Source: Trileptium ribeirensis
Taxonomy: Eukaryota; Nematoda; Enoplea; Enoplida; Thoracostomopsidae
DNA: 64,000 nucleotides
NCBI GenBank assembly: GCA_030248225.1
Contig: JASANE010005137.1
Coordinates: forward strand, 53,452 to 117,451
Direction of reading: 5' to 3'
Shown here: positions 32,729 to 44,787 of the stretch, piece after piece
Numbering within the stretch: position 1 is the stretch's first letter
Layout: each line of letters starts with the position of its first letter
The notes under the pieces: generated by a model
Databases searched by the model: none
What the model was told of the DNA's origin: nothing
The model's input: the letters and a program-made list of their open reading frames with translations, nothing else
Translations under genes and position numbers: made by a program

Positions 32729-34800
32729 CCGCAAGCGCAGGCAGACATACACCGCGCCGCAGCAGAACAGCTGAGCATTCAGGCTCAAGACACATCCGGA
32801 GCCCCGCAACAAAACAGACTTCCCCTTTGTGATCCCGACAGAACTCCAGACACCGAATGGCCAACCATATCGCAGGAACTCGCTACACGAGACCCCGCTA
32901 AGTTACCTTACGCGCTTGATAAACCCCCTGGTACTTTCTCGCCTGAGTATGGACAACACACTGCCCCTGTAACTCTACGAGAACAGCAACGAGCAGTTCG
33001 GGCTGACGAGCCTACAAGACCTCTAACGGTAAAACGCTCCGGTAACGGTCGCGCAATACGACCATTCGACGTTAATGACTTAGGTCTCGTGGAATTACTC
33101 GCTTCGCAGGACCCGGACGAGCACTCGCCCCATACTCCAGAACAAGCTGCATCTCCAACTTCAGCAGTTGAACATGCTGTTCAAACTCGCCGCTTACACC
33201 CGCCCAACGTCGAGCCGCTATCGCTACCCAAACATCCCGCATCCCCCAGACACAACGCTTAGTGACTGAGTCAGATCAGCCATTGACGCCATACCATACC
33301 TATCGCGAACCTATAGCGTCTAACGAGCAACAATCCCTCAGACCTCGTCAGGCAAACTCCGCCCCATCTACCCCACTTCCACACTCATCCCTAATGCCAC
33401 TAGGATTCGAAGCCACGTTAGAGGACTACGTCCCAGACGAATGGCTCATGCCATATTATACCCCTCCTAGACCACAACCCGCACAATCCGCTCCAGTAAA
33501 TAGCCAACCTCCACTGGAACCTGCACCAACACCGAAACCTAAACCTAAACAACGGCGGAAGCCAGCTAAAACTCCCACACCGACTAGTGAACCAGTATCA
33601 TCCATAGGCTCGGAGACCACCTCACCTGAAACAATCGATTCCACGACACCACCTTACCAGTGGGCAATGCCACCCTTATTGTCGCCCCTAAAGGAACAAG
33701 GAATCGAGGTTCCACAGGTGCCATCCTTTGGTCGATGGACCACCCGAAGACAAAATGAGCTAGCACAATGGGAATTGGAAATGCAAGAAATAAGTAGGAC
33801 TAGAGAGGACGCCGCCTATGCCCGAGGTGAAATACAGGATGCAACTGAACTAATAGAATACTTAAGGGGGTCACCCGTACAATACACCCCTCGGAAGCTC
33901 AAATAGCAGCCGACGGGATTGTAGGAGAATTTATTGAGAGCTTAGCTCGACAACGCGAAGCTGGTAAGCCAAGCACAAGTGAACAAAGCCGACCTTCCGA
34001 GTCTTCGGAGGGCGGTCGACCCAAACGATCGCGACCACGGACCGCAGAAAAGGACAATGAGACAACATCAACCATTGGCGAATCAACCAAGGGCTCCTCT
34101 ACCAGGAGGAAGGGAAGAGCGCCGCCGCGCAGCGCACCCTCTGCCCAAAAGGGAGTTCTAACTCAACCAACACGCACTAAACCACGTGGACAAACCGCAG
34201 CCAGAGCCCAATCACACGTTAGTCGGGAAGATGAGGAGGATGAGGCACCTCTTAGTCAACTTTTACCGGGACTCCGCCGAAGGCCCCACTTTGAACTCGA
34301 CCCTCCAGCGGAGGAGAGTGAGGGATCTCCAGAGATGGGACCCTCTTCATGCCAAGTCAAGGAGATGGAAGAACCCCCTCAACCTATTCGCTGACAGCCA
34401 CATAGACAAGCCAGGGACCGTTGTCGTTGCTACGACAAGTATATACTACACGGAGAAGAAGCTCGAGTCATAATACCAGGTCTCGACACCCGAAGTTTGG
34501 AACACCGAACTACTGCACCAGCTCGACGGACTATACCGCTCGCTCCACCGACTCGTCACCGCGACCCTGTTATGCCGATGGACTACCCATCTGGCAGTGC
34601 TCGTGCTCGGCGCGACATGTTTGAACCTTTTAGGGACATATTTGACGAACAGGACATCGAGGACATGTTATCCGCACATCCGGACTTGCAACCAGACAAG
34701 GACAACGGACAACAACAAATACACGAAGATCTTGGATTGGAGGTGGTCCGGCCTCCTAGACAACCGCCTCGCGGGAGACGGTTGTAACGTTTGAATCATT
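32729..34800 (+). pseudogene. Pro/Thr/Gln-rich region after integrase (broken frames)
   Basis: Two kilobases with coding character but no ordered domain. From 32,729 one frame continues the integrase frame after a single TAG as a Gln/Pro/Asp-rich chain to about 33,260. A 214-residue frame (33,262-33,906) follows, rich in Pro, Thr and Ser with a PKPKPKQRRKPAKTPT segment and an acidic helical C-terminus. Shorter frames to 34,787 keep the same composition. It may be a disordered Pol tail or a separate structural protein. No homologue recognised. Confidence 0.5.
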
Positions 34801-34912
34801 CAAGAAGCACCACCCCGAAAACTCGAGCTCCCACCACCAATCTCCCTCAAGAACCGCCACTAATGGCGATCAATACTATTGCAGGAATCACCAATTCAAA
34901 GAACTCAACAAC
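34800..34912 (+). promoter_or_regulatory. splice-acceptor candidate before the NADAR gene
   Basis: The sequence ACTATTGCAG|GAATCACC at about 34,876-34,893 precedes the NADAR start ATG at 34,913. The second genomic copy has TATTATTGCAG|GAAACATA at the same distance (47,819-47,836), although other upstream sequence differs. A conserved pyrimidine-AG site suggests the gene is expressed from a spliced mRNA, perhaps from the donor in the LTR. Confidence 0.4.
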
Positions 34913-35211
34913 ATGGAACAACTTCCGCAACCTCTTGTGCCGTATTACACCATCAACTATGGTGGTGCGATCGAAACGTTCCTATCCAAAGGCAGACGAT
35001 GGCCGGAACTCTCAAATATGGCTCCATTGGGCCAAACAATACAACAGTACCCCACCCAATACGCTTCGACGGAGCAAGGGTACCAACTCCTCGTCAGGTA
35101 CCTATTCGACGAGGAACAGGCGAAACAGGACATATCAGACTTGAAACTGGGAGCTCGAGATGTCACGGCCAACTCCCGTAGGAACAAACAAAAGTTCCTC
35201 GACCCCGAGAC
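34913..35211 (+). pseudogene. NADAR-domain protein, truncated by 3' LTR
   Basis: The first about 100 residues of a NADAR (YbiA/DUF1768-like) domain. NADAR enzymes act on ADP-ribose-linked or related N-glycosidic substrates. Visible parts are FLSKGRRWPELSNMAPLGQ, then YASTEQGYQLLVRYLFDEEQ, where the Glu of the S-x-E-Q/H core motif is kept. Next is ISDLKLGARDV. It is collinear with the copy at 47,861. After FLDPE the sequence jumps directly into LTR sequence, so the rest of NADAR and the SGNH part are deleted. The open frame runs on into the LTR to 35,341 by chance. Confidence 0.8.
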
Positions 35212-38200
35212 AACGATATATGGCGGGTCTCCGCCCGACTCCTCGCCAGCTCGCTATAACCCGTTAAAGTGCTCCCAATTCGGCACACCGATTGACAGTG
35301 GGTACAAACCAACCGAAAATTTATCCCTAACTCGAAAGTAGGCAAATCGCCCCTCATCGTGTTCATCACGTCGATACATCTTCAAAGATGCCCGGCGGGT
35401 CTCCGTCCGTTGTCCCGTTAACCCGGGACAGCCGACAAAAGCGCCCCACCACTATCGACACTCTCTCTATCCGTAGCGATTTTAGTGCCTCTCTAATCGC
35501 TGCTGTTAGGGCAGGGAAAACACCTCATTTGAATCGCCTTTACAAGGCGAGTCCAACGGTACCTAGCGGGCGTGGCTCCGCCTAATCGTTAGCGCGGGAA
35601 AGCCCGCTGAATCCCTGTATACTTATATATGTCGGAACCCAAAACTGGGTCCCGACCCACCACTACGTCTAACCCCCTCGTGTTTGGTATCATTCTGCCC
35701 CGTTCTTCGTCCTGGAACCGAATTTCACCCCAGCCCCTCGAAAATCCCTTGGGAACCCCCTGTCCCGCCTCCCTTCCCGTGCCCCTTCTTTTCCGTTTTG
35801 CGTCCTCGCTTTTCTTTTCTTTTCTTTCTCTAACCGACTTCTTTGTCGCTGTCGTCGCGGTGGCAGTGTTGTATTTGTTGTTGTTGTTGTGGTTGCTGTG
35901 TGGTTGTTGTTGTTGTTGTTGTTCTGCGTGTTTCTGGTGTGAACTTGAGCGACCTTTCCTTCGCTCAGGCCGCCAGTGTGTCTCATGTGTAGTATGTGTT
36001 TATGTGTTCATGAGTATTGTATATATGTATGTATGTGTGTATGTATATAGAGATATATGTATATATATAGTATATAAGGACATGACAAAAAATAGGACAT
36101 ACAGGGACAAAACGTACAAAACGACGTTAAATCCGTAAGTTTTACGGACGGACTGGGCAAGAACGACTAGGAAGGACGGGGGTATGTTTAGGGCCCTCCC
36201 GTGGGTTCCTGAGGCCCCTGACTAGGGCCTTCGCGACGGATATAGGTACAAGGGAAGGTGCCGCGTCCTCAACTACAAAATAAGCTCATTCCCGCCATCG
36301 GTCCCCCCTTTCGGGACTTCTGAAGACGCCCTATTAGGATATTTGCAGAGCTGTCAGATAGGAATGTTTGGCTTTATCCCATAAGCCGACATGTAAACGT
36401 GCAATGCTTGCACGTTTACCCGTGGATTTGATCGTAAGATCTAGCCCCAGATGGACTTTTAAGAAGCTTACGTAGCTGATGGATGGGGATGCTAACTCGA
36501 CAAATAGCAGAAATTTGGCCTTAAATCGGCGAGTTAGCCGACGGAGATTTGATGAATGAGGACAAGAAGACCAATCTGTCCCGAAATGAGGACAGATTTC
36601 TAGCTTACTCCAAGCATCTTTAGGTAGAAAAGTAGATTTTAAAATTTTAAAATTGACGGGTGATCTTACCATTTTGTGGGACAGTTGGGGGATAACGGAT
36701 AATTTAGGATTAGGTAAGAGATTTAAGAGATCTGAGTAATGATCTTTGGATCAAATTTTGACATAAATTTAAAAACAACGATGGATGAAGTTCAAGATTT
36801 CGCTAGAATTTGGGCTAAATTCACAGGTGTTCGACCTCCGAGTATTCGGAGGGTTCAAATTTGATGTCGGCGATTTCGATTGAAGCCGACTCTCTAAAGG
36901 AGACCCAGGGTTTACGATAGCTGTCAAAAATAAAATTTTCGGAATTTTTCGATTGGGCGCCTGGGTTTGAACTCGAAAAGTGGGCGTTAAAAGATCATCG
37001 CCGATTGGATGGCGACAAAATCGCTATCCTTCAATATTGGCGAAAATTTTGAGGCGACGACTACCGAGTCGTCTCTTGGAATCAGTTCGACTTCGGCAGC
37101 GCGGTGTTCGGTCGACTTTACTGACCGGCTCCGACGCTTGAGTTTTCTAGTGCAGTTTCGTAATGTTTGCTCGCTTTCTTGTGGAGGCCCACGCAGACAT
37201 CTTTCGTCTCGCGGAAGGGGACTAGCAATTGCTGTCCCGGATCGACTGCTGAAAGTTAGGAGGAGAATCGAAAACATGGGGGTTTATTTTCTCCAGATGT
37301 AACAGTGACCGATCATTCAAAAGAAAAAAAACAAATTTATTTGATCATGGCTCGACCTTGCATTTGACAGGTTGAATCGGCGCCCGTCGTTGGAAGTCTC
37401 ACCTCCCCCCCCGCTGATTTTCTACTCTTTTACATGTCATTTGACAGACCTCCTCAAGTCGAGTTCCGTTTTGGGCATCTTGAGCGATTGCATGGAAGGT
37501 ACTAAATTGTAGGCACCAAAGTCGAAGTCCTTCTGATTCCCCGTGGTCTTAGATAGGACGAATCAAAATGGACGCTTCTCGTCCATATTTTACATGATGT
37601 GTTGCTCTTGAGTTAGGACTAATGAATTTTCTTGAGTAGACCACGGTAAAAAAATTTCCTGACGAGATAGTAGGGATTTGTTTCGTTGTTTACGATTTCG
37701 GTTTACAAATTTACAGTTAGTGGACCGTTCGACGCTCATGCCGCTGTTTGAGCTCGAACCGACTTTGCAGTTAGGAACGGGGGACTAGCCTCCGTTGGGC
37801 TTTAGGAAGCCCCAAAATTCCGTTTACTCGAACGAGCTAAGAAAATTTGGGAGCATAAAAGATTAAACAAATTTTAAGTGTTTCAGCTTGAGTATAAGGT
37901 ATTAGCACTCCGTGAGCAGCGATTTTTGTACAGTCTTTGCACGATTTTGTCCGTATTCATTTAGTTCATTATTAAAACGGTCATTACTAGCATTGTATAG
38001 GGACCTACCCCTGACTACTCGAGTCCTCGACTCCTTGTGACTCTACTCGCTGGGAACTCACAAAGGATACTGCCCTATAATGCTTACTCCGAAACTGTCA
38101 CGATCAGGCTATTAAGTTCACCTAAGTTTGTTGTGACATGCACACGTGGTCAAGCTTAATAGTTATAGCTAGGAAAATAGCTTTCCACTAAAGTGAGCTG

Positions 38201-40457
38201 ACAACCCAGTCAGTTGCCGTTTCCAGTTAAGGTTAATTCTTTGGAGGTACTCTACGGTACCCCCATGCTAAAAATAAAATCACAATATCCTAACTTAAAT
38301 AAAAGAAAAACGCGACCTCTCGCGATTCGTTTGGACCCCAAACCGAGTAAGTGCAAAACCCAGTTTTCTTTTTGGAGCGACTCGATCGCTGAGTTTAAGC
38401 ATTTTACTATTTTATCTCTGGTTGCCCGTTAGGCTATGTACTACGTATGCCCTTGCTTTGATTTGTGCCGTTTTCTCTCTCTCCTTTTTCAATTTCCCGT
38501 TTTAAGTTTCGATCCTGCACGGGGATTTTATGCCCGCCGCAGATTTTTCGGTACTAACCACTCGACTATCGAGTTCTGAAAAATTTCGGTAAAATTCTAG
38601 TAATAACTCAACTGCACAATTTCGATAGTGCAGTTGAGACACTGTACAATTCCAAAGAGTACAGTGTATTAAGGCAATAGGATGAGCGATAGAGAGAGGA
38701 CAGAAAAGAGGACAACGACAAAGGAAACAAAAGAAACAAAGAAAAAGAAAGGAAAGTAACCAACCAAAACAACCCCCAGGAAAATACCCGGATCCCGTAG
38801 GGCGCAAACTAGTCCCAGTGCGGCAGCGGTCGCCTAGGAAATACCCAAAGACAACCACTGCTCGTGCCACCATCTATTTAGGCTGTCGAAATAGTAACCA
38901 GGGGCGACCTTTCAAAATGAGTAAAACTCCGTCCCCTGCCGACATAATGCAGTTCACTTGATACTCCACCACCAAAAGCCACCGCATTGCCACCGGCCTA
39001 CCGGTTACGAATTTTAGGACTCGGGATAATCAAACTCCCGGCTGGACTACTAAAAATGCTGAGACAACGGCTATTTGAAGATTAGAGTAAAACCTGGCCT
39101 CGGGACGGGATGGGATAAGTGACTCGATAGGGACGCTAGGCAGCGTTTGCAGGACAGGGAATGCACACGGACCGCGTTTTAACATCTGACTGCTATTTAG
39201 GCGCCTCGTTTGTTGTACCATGATTAGTAGCGTGTACTCGCTGGTGTAATAAGTAATCAGTTGTTCTTACAATGTAATGATTTGTACCATAGTTGATGTT
39301 ATCAATATGATTAAGTTTTATCTTGTACGGTAGGTCTATGCTTGTCTCGTACCCGGATTCATGCCCTTTCTCTGCTGTAACGAATCTCCTCCCTTCCCCG
39401 CATAGTCCTCTAATTGCATACACCGCCGCACTGTTATTAAGAGCGAACTTCGAAGCACGCCAGACACATAACCCGAGCTATAGCGGGCCTAGTTGAACGT
39501 CTCTCGTATAGATTTTGTCCGATACTACCGGGAACGACTTCGCTCGCGCCACCTTTCTCTTTTTGCATTAGACAAGGGTACGAATGCCCGGATCGGTAGA
39601 TTATTGCTGTCTTAGTTCGTATTTACTCGTGTACCTTACCGAAAGCCCATTATTAACTGACACTGCACATAACTTTAAATAAACTCTTGAAAATCACTTG
39701 AAGTGTCCCGTGTTGTTGAACTCTCAGCGTGATAAGGACGTCCAAATGAACGGGCCGACCCTTCATGCCACGGCTTGCGGACGCGAATACCCCAAGCCCT
39801 GACACGAGCGGTCCGCCGCCAATATCGACTTAGTTGTGCAATGGTCTTGTAGCGAGGGTGGTCCACAAAAGGGTAACTAGCGAACCCACTTGGGAAATCC
39901 GCACACGCAAATAGAGGTAAAATTTATTAGGAAAGCGTTATCACTCGATTCTAACACAGTCAAAATTATCACGTTACAAAATAGATAGTCCGACGCTAAA
40001 CGTCTCAGGGCCTGTCGGAACCCTGTGGGGGCCACGTGGCTACAGCGGATAAAGTGTTCGGCTAAGGATAAACTCAGCGGAACTCAAAATTTACATAGCA
40101 AACCTAAATTTTCACGCGTTTTACCTTAAGCCGAGTCAAACAAAACAACCTCCGTTAGCTTAGCATAGGGAATACTGGTTTGACATTATGACCTGAGAGC
40201 AGGTTTCGATGTCAACCTCCCTGGGGACCTCAGCAATCATGCCAAGATACTAGACACGTGCGCAACCAATCGGGCGGGATCCGAGCACACCTCGTGAAGC
40301 GCGCCTGCGGCCTGCTAAGCTCCATAGCTTCTTGGGTCTGACCAAGAAAAGTGGCTAAATCGTAAAACCTATGGTCCGCCCTTGAGGTTATGATAGCCGG
40401 GGTCGTATGGGCATGGTATTAGGAACTTGCACCATGCAGCTGCGTCCCGTTATTACA
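35212..40457 (+). repeat. 3' LTR of the giant element (5'-truncated)
   Basis: Collinear with 13,149-18,711 but lacking the first about 1.2 kb of the LTR, including TGTAAC. It ends ATTACA at 40,457, next to the AATT duplication. Relative to the 5' LTR it lacks the MITE. It has extra blocks at about 36,322-36,395 (with the 11-bp inverted repeat TAAACGTGCAA/TTGCACGTTTA) and at 38,217-38,333 (117 bp). The truncation removes the start of U3, so this copy could not make a normal next-generation LTR. No gene is supported within it. Confidence 0.88.
35618..35720 (+). promoter_or_regulatory. LTR core promoter candidate (3' LTR)
   Basis: Same arrangement as in the 5' LTR: TATACTTATATA, then GTCGGAACCCA/TGGGTCCCGAC (35,631-35,656), then GCCCCGTTCTTCGTCCTGG. 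In a 3' LTR such a promoter could drive flanking sequence. Confidence 0.4.
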
Positions 40458-40461
40458 AATT

Positions 40462-40730
40462 CACTTTCACATTAAATTTGTTAGCGAATATTGAATAATC
40501 CAAATTTAAATGCTTAGGCATTAGGAAACCGAATTTCTGAAATTTTAAAACACCAAAATTCTGTTCAAACACAAGTTATAATTTCTGGCACTTAGATTTG
40601 ATTTTGCCAATTTTGGGTTAGCGAAAAACAGAATGAAATTCAGCATTTTTTCCGTAACAAGGGTTTGCGATTCGATATCGGTTGTTACAAAATATGATGG
40701 CAGGCAAGGTATTTTAAGTTTACTCACGCA
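40462..40730. mobile_element. PIF/Harbinger-type MITE, right half
   Basis: Continues the MITE begun at 11,684, after the AATT duplication of the giant element. It ends GTTTACTCACGCA, the inverted copy of the left end, followed by the TTA duplication (40,731-40,733). Half lengths are equal (269 bp each), so the giant element landed in the exact middle. Confidence 0.8.
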
Positions 40731-40733
40731 TTA

Positions 40734-41000
40734 TTAGTAGAAGGTTCGGTGCTCATGTCGCTCTTGATGCGAACAGATTTGAGACGTAACATAGAGGATG
40801 TATGCTCCCTGGGCATCATCGAATTTTCGGGATAAATAAGAATTTTTGTTTACATCTTGAGTTAAGAAAATTTGGGAGTTGAAGAATAGAAAACAAATTT
40901 TTAGGACTTGAATCAGATGAGTTTAGGGAATATTATTTAAGGAAGAGTGAAATTTTGCTTAGCTTCATCTTTTCTTTTTGTGCATTGCTTAGTTTTCATA
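40734..41000 (+). mobile_element. LTR copy B, right part
   Basis: The sequence after the MITE, AAGGTTCGGTGCTCATGTCG, then a C-rich block and TTAAGAAAATTTGGGAG, aligns with LTR positions 15,570-15,730 (GACCGTTCGACGCTCATGCC, then CTAAGAAAATTTGGGAG). Thus the left part at 7,062-11,680 resumes here. Homology fades beyond about 41,000; the terminal part of this old copy is not recognisable. Confidence 0.6.
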
Positions 41001-42297
41001 TTGCTCTTGTGATTTGTGTTGCTTTCCCTAATTAGTGTACTTCTGGAGTTTGTATAATAACCTATGCATAATGTCTCAGTATATCATATACATCTTGATT
41101 TTGGTAACCCTTTTGGGTTTTGAGTCATATAACGTTTAATTAACGTAATGATAGGGTCTAGGTTGCGGAGGTACACCTGCGAGACTCTGCGATATGTTTC
41201 CTTTAGCAGAATCTTTGAAGAATAGTAGTACTGACCCGTCGACAAAGACTTTTGCAACCAACATATTTTTGATTATAAAAACGCGGTTTCGTGCAGAGTT
41301 TAAAATCATGCAGACTTGGAGTTATACAGTGTTGTACAGAGATAAAGTCAGAACGGAAACAAGAGAATAATGCTTGTAACGTGTGTATAAATAACGCGAG
41401 TTCCAATTATTCCCACCGTCTGCCTGCATCATTAGGTGGCTGCTTGACAAACTAGCAAATTAACAAATCAAAACAACCACTTCCATCATGTTTTTGGCAT
41501 AACTGGATTAAGACATACTCCACGTCGGACCGACAAACCGTTGGTTGTGAAAATTTAGTGGTTTGGCGTTGCCGCCGCCCCTCCCCCGCGGAGTCAAACA
41601 CAAAAGGCCATGGTCAACCCCTCGCTTTGAGATGAGGGTGTCTCAGGGTTATTTAACGAAGTGTGCAGGGACGGATGGTTTCACCGGAAAACCCTTCCGA
41701 CCCTCATGTTTCTTCCCACGTCCGTAAGCTTAAGATATAGGGTACAAACCACGTTACTAAAGCAGGACCGAAGGAACACTCGGAACGGAACTTCAAACAA
41801 GTCAAGCACTCCGGACATGTGGAAATGTGTCTAGTCAGGAAAGAGCGAACCTGAGTGTGATATTATTGTACCAAAAAAGGCTCGTGTTTATTCTTAATTT
41901 TGTTGACTGCATCAAAATTTTACAGGATTATCCGGGATGAAACCGTTTAAAACTATACATTCAAACAGTCATAGAGTAACCCGAACGAAATTTATCCTGT
42001 ATGTTGCGTCTAAAATTTTTAGAATGGATTGGGCGAAAACTAACCTGGATTTAAACTTGGTGATGACACTTAGGCCGAAGTTTTAGGTGCATACATCCTG
42101 AAGTTTATGGAACATGAATGGCTCGTTTACGTTAATTTTTATGCACCGCAGCTTACCTTAGCATGCGACAGTCTGCCATGACTGTGTGGATTTTTTATCA
42201 GTCAGCGCTGACCATGTAATATATCCTTAATAGCCCAAAAAGACAGTATAGGATATCGGTCGCACATATCTCAATGTATAAACGATGTTAAAGAGCA
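41001..42297. other. unassigned, probably decayed LTR copy B and host sequence
   Basis: No gene or clear repeat. A G+C-rich patch at 41,560-41,700 contrasts with AT-rich surroundings. The expected end of LTR copy B should lie in this area if it survives, but the terminal GGGGTCGTATG block is not visible. Confidence 0.35.
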
Positions 42298-42520
42298 AAT
42301 TTTGGCAGCTGTTCAAGACTGTAAATATAAATTTTGGCAGCCATCCATCGCAGAAAATTAAAATTTTGGCAGCTGTCCAACGCTGTATATTTAAATTTTA
42401 GCGGCTGTCTAGCGCCAGAAATTCAAATTTCGGCACTTGTCCAGGGCTTCAAATTCAAGTTTTGGCAGCTGTCCAACGCTGAAAAATTCAAATTTTGCCA
42501 GATGTCCAGTGCGGTAATGC
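42298..42520. repeat. tandem repeat, seven units of about 32 bp
   Basis: Units starting AAATTTTGGCAGCTGTCCA begin at 42,298, 42,329, 42,361, 42,393, 42,425, 42,457 and 42,490. Each has a conserved GGCAGCTGTCCA.CGCTG core, and units differ at several positions. A minisatellite. The regular spacing resembles a CRISPR repeat length, but there are no spacers. Confidence 0.85.
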
Positions 42521-44787
42521 ATGACTAAACTTATGGTTCGCCCAGTGCCATCCCTATTTGTCAGTAGCGATTGATGATCGCTTGCTCGGCGTACCATCCA
42601 TCCGTCAACATAACGGAGAATATAAAATTGGGGTTTTTTTGCAACGCATCGAAAACGTTAACACAAAATTGCCCTATTAGCAGTTAATTCAAAAACATAA
42701 AGTAACTGATTTATGACCGTTTAGCATATGAGATAGAAATTTTTTATTTTATTAACGAAAGAAAATTTCTCCGTTTAATATTTTAAGATCAGCACATCAC
42801 ATTTTAAGGATCGGCTTCGGCTTCCCAGCGACAGGGTCACCTGGTCGGCATATAGGGGTCCGATGCTTCTCGAGGTAGTAACCGCTTACCCTCCATGAGC
42901 ATGTAAAATTTAACAGAGTGTAGGTAATTATCGATGTGAGTGTGGAATTTGATATTGCTTGAATTACAATTTAAGTGTCATTTCGTCATTTTCTAACTGT
43001 GTACGACATTACTTCGTGCCGAATTGCTCTTACCGAATAGAATAGATCTGTGATCGAATTCAAAAATCTGGAAAATCTATGGAACCCAATTCCAATAAAA
43101 GTTAAAAACGCTAAAATTTAAACAATTTTGTTGTCATAGTTTGATGTGTCTCAACTAGACATCCAGCGCGGGTAACAAAATACCTTATATAGTTTTGAAT
43201 TAATAAAACCAATGTGTTTAACTGGTTAAATAATGATGTATGCTCATCGTTTATCGCTAGAAACTCGCTTACTCGAAGTTTTGAGAATTTAGCTTTTGGT
43301 GTTTTCAAGTTGGCTGCTCGACAACGATTTGACCAAAGTGCCATTAAGCAATGTTGTAGCTCTCGATAACAAATATCTGCTCGAAAACAGTTTGACAAAA
43401 GTGTTATAAAGCAAAGTTGTAGCACTGGATAAGAGAAATCAGTGCACAAATATATCTTCCTAAACATAAGTTTTTCTATATACAAAAAAAATAATTTTTT
43501 GTTCTTGTCTTCTAGCGAAAAAATCCTCCACCTATTTCGCTGACTCAGTGTCAGTTAAACCGAAATAACCAGCTAGCATGGTGTCACTCATTATCTTGCT
43601 CGACCTTAGCTTTAATTTTAATTAAACAAAAGAAGGAAAGTTTGTTAGTAAATATTCGACAAACGAGGAACAAAGCAAATTTTATTCACGCATGTTTGAT
43701 TTCTGTGTTTATGAATTATGTATGTCGACCAAATTATGTATTGGTATTTAATACCTAGTGCTGATGTCAAGTTCTGTGCACACCATATAATGATACCTGT
43801 ACACCGATTAACAAGATACCCCTCCGCAAGAATATAGTGTTCGTGCCCAATTTTTACTGTGGTCTTAAAACGATTTTAAGAAAAGCGAGTTTGCCGTTGT
43901 CAACTCTATATTCAAAAGAACGTTAAATGTTTCAATATTTTATAAGTCATAAGGATTGATATCTGGATCGTGTCAACTCTTGATGGCAAGAGCTGCTTGC
44001 AAATGCAAATCTTTTTATCAGCGATGAATTTTTATGGAATAGAGTTCTGTTACTAAGGTTGACATGAAAGACACACATCTCTCAACGCTGCAGTAGAATT
44101 AATCAGTAAGAACAGACACTAATCAACTGAACTCAAAGGTTTACTAACAAACAGCACATGCTAATAAATATTAAAAGTACCAAACGTTACTGGCTTCTGC
44201 ATTCTACTAAAAATTATACTGTGGGGCATGGCCTACACGAATAACGGGTGCTTCGAAAGACTTCTGTCTCCCCAGGGGATCAACTGGTCGGCACGGGGGG
44301 CTGGAGGTGGGAAAGTGAAAACAAATAATCCAAAACATTTCCAGCTAAAATATTTTTCTAACATTTGCCAATTTGCGGTACCTTCGTGAGATCAAGCTAC
44401 CTAACGGGTTGATGCCTGGACTCTTCATACCTGGGGAGGAGAGTTGCCAAGTCTCGAGAGGGGTTTCGGCTTTCCCAGGGGTGAGACGGTCGACGGAAAT
44501 GGAAGGGAGTGGTGCGGCCCGTTCAGCGTCTATGTGGTGTGATGTCATCAAGAGATTTTTGGACAACCTGTCAGGGGATATAGTCGAGACCTCGAGTGGA
44601 GGTCGGAGCCTAATGGGAGGGGGGTAATGGACTACCTTCCCCTACCATAACTGTGTATGAAGCTCTTATTGCTATACCGATTGTTGTGATGACCGTGCAC
44701 TTTCTACAAATTGTGTAGCAATAATACCAACTATTGTTACAAAACCAATTGATAATTGTAGCAATAACCTGCATTATTCCTACAAGA
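42521..44787. other. AT-rich unassigned region
   Basis: No supported gene. Open frames (for example 43,111-43,485 minus) have no recognisable domain and atypical composition. A G-rich segment at 44,220-44,640 has open frames on both strands but no match I recognise. This is probably decayed repeat or host intergenic DNA. Confidence 0.35.

Larger units (their letters stand above)
11953..40457 (+). mobile_element. giant Ty3/Gypsy-type retroelement with envelope, about 28.5 kb
   Basis: The boundaries come from the LTR ends, TGTAACAGG at 11,953 and ATTACA at 40,457. They are supported by a 4-bp target duplication AATT (11,949-11,952 and 40,458-40,461), and by the two halves of one MITE lying exactly outside. 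The internal order is leader, gag, acidic ORF, further unknown ORFs, env, protease, RT-RNase H, integrase, Pro-rich region, truncated NADAR. A 4-bp duplication and an F-type Env fit errantivirus-like Metaviridae, but the size, LTR length and gene order do not. Frameshifts, stops, two MITEs and a 3' deletion make this copy non-functional. Confidence 0.88.

Noticed and set aside
42298..42520. 32-bp spaced repeat as a CRISPR array
   Set aside because: The repeats are directly adjacent, diverged and have no unique spacers; the context is eukaryotic.
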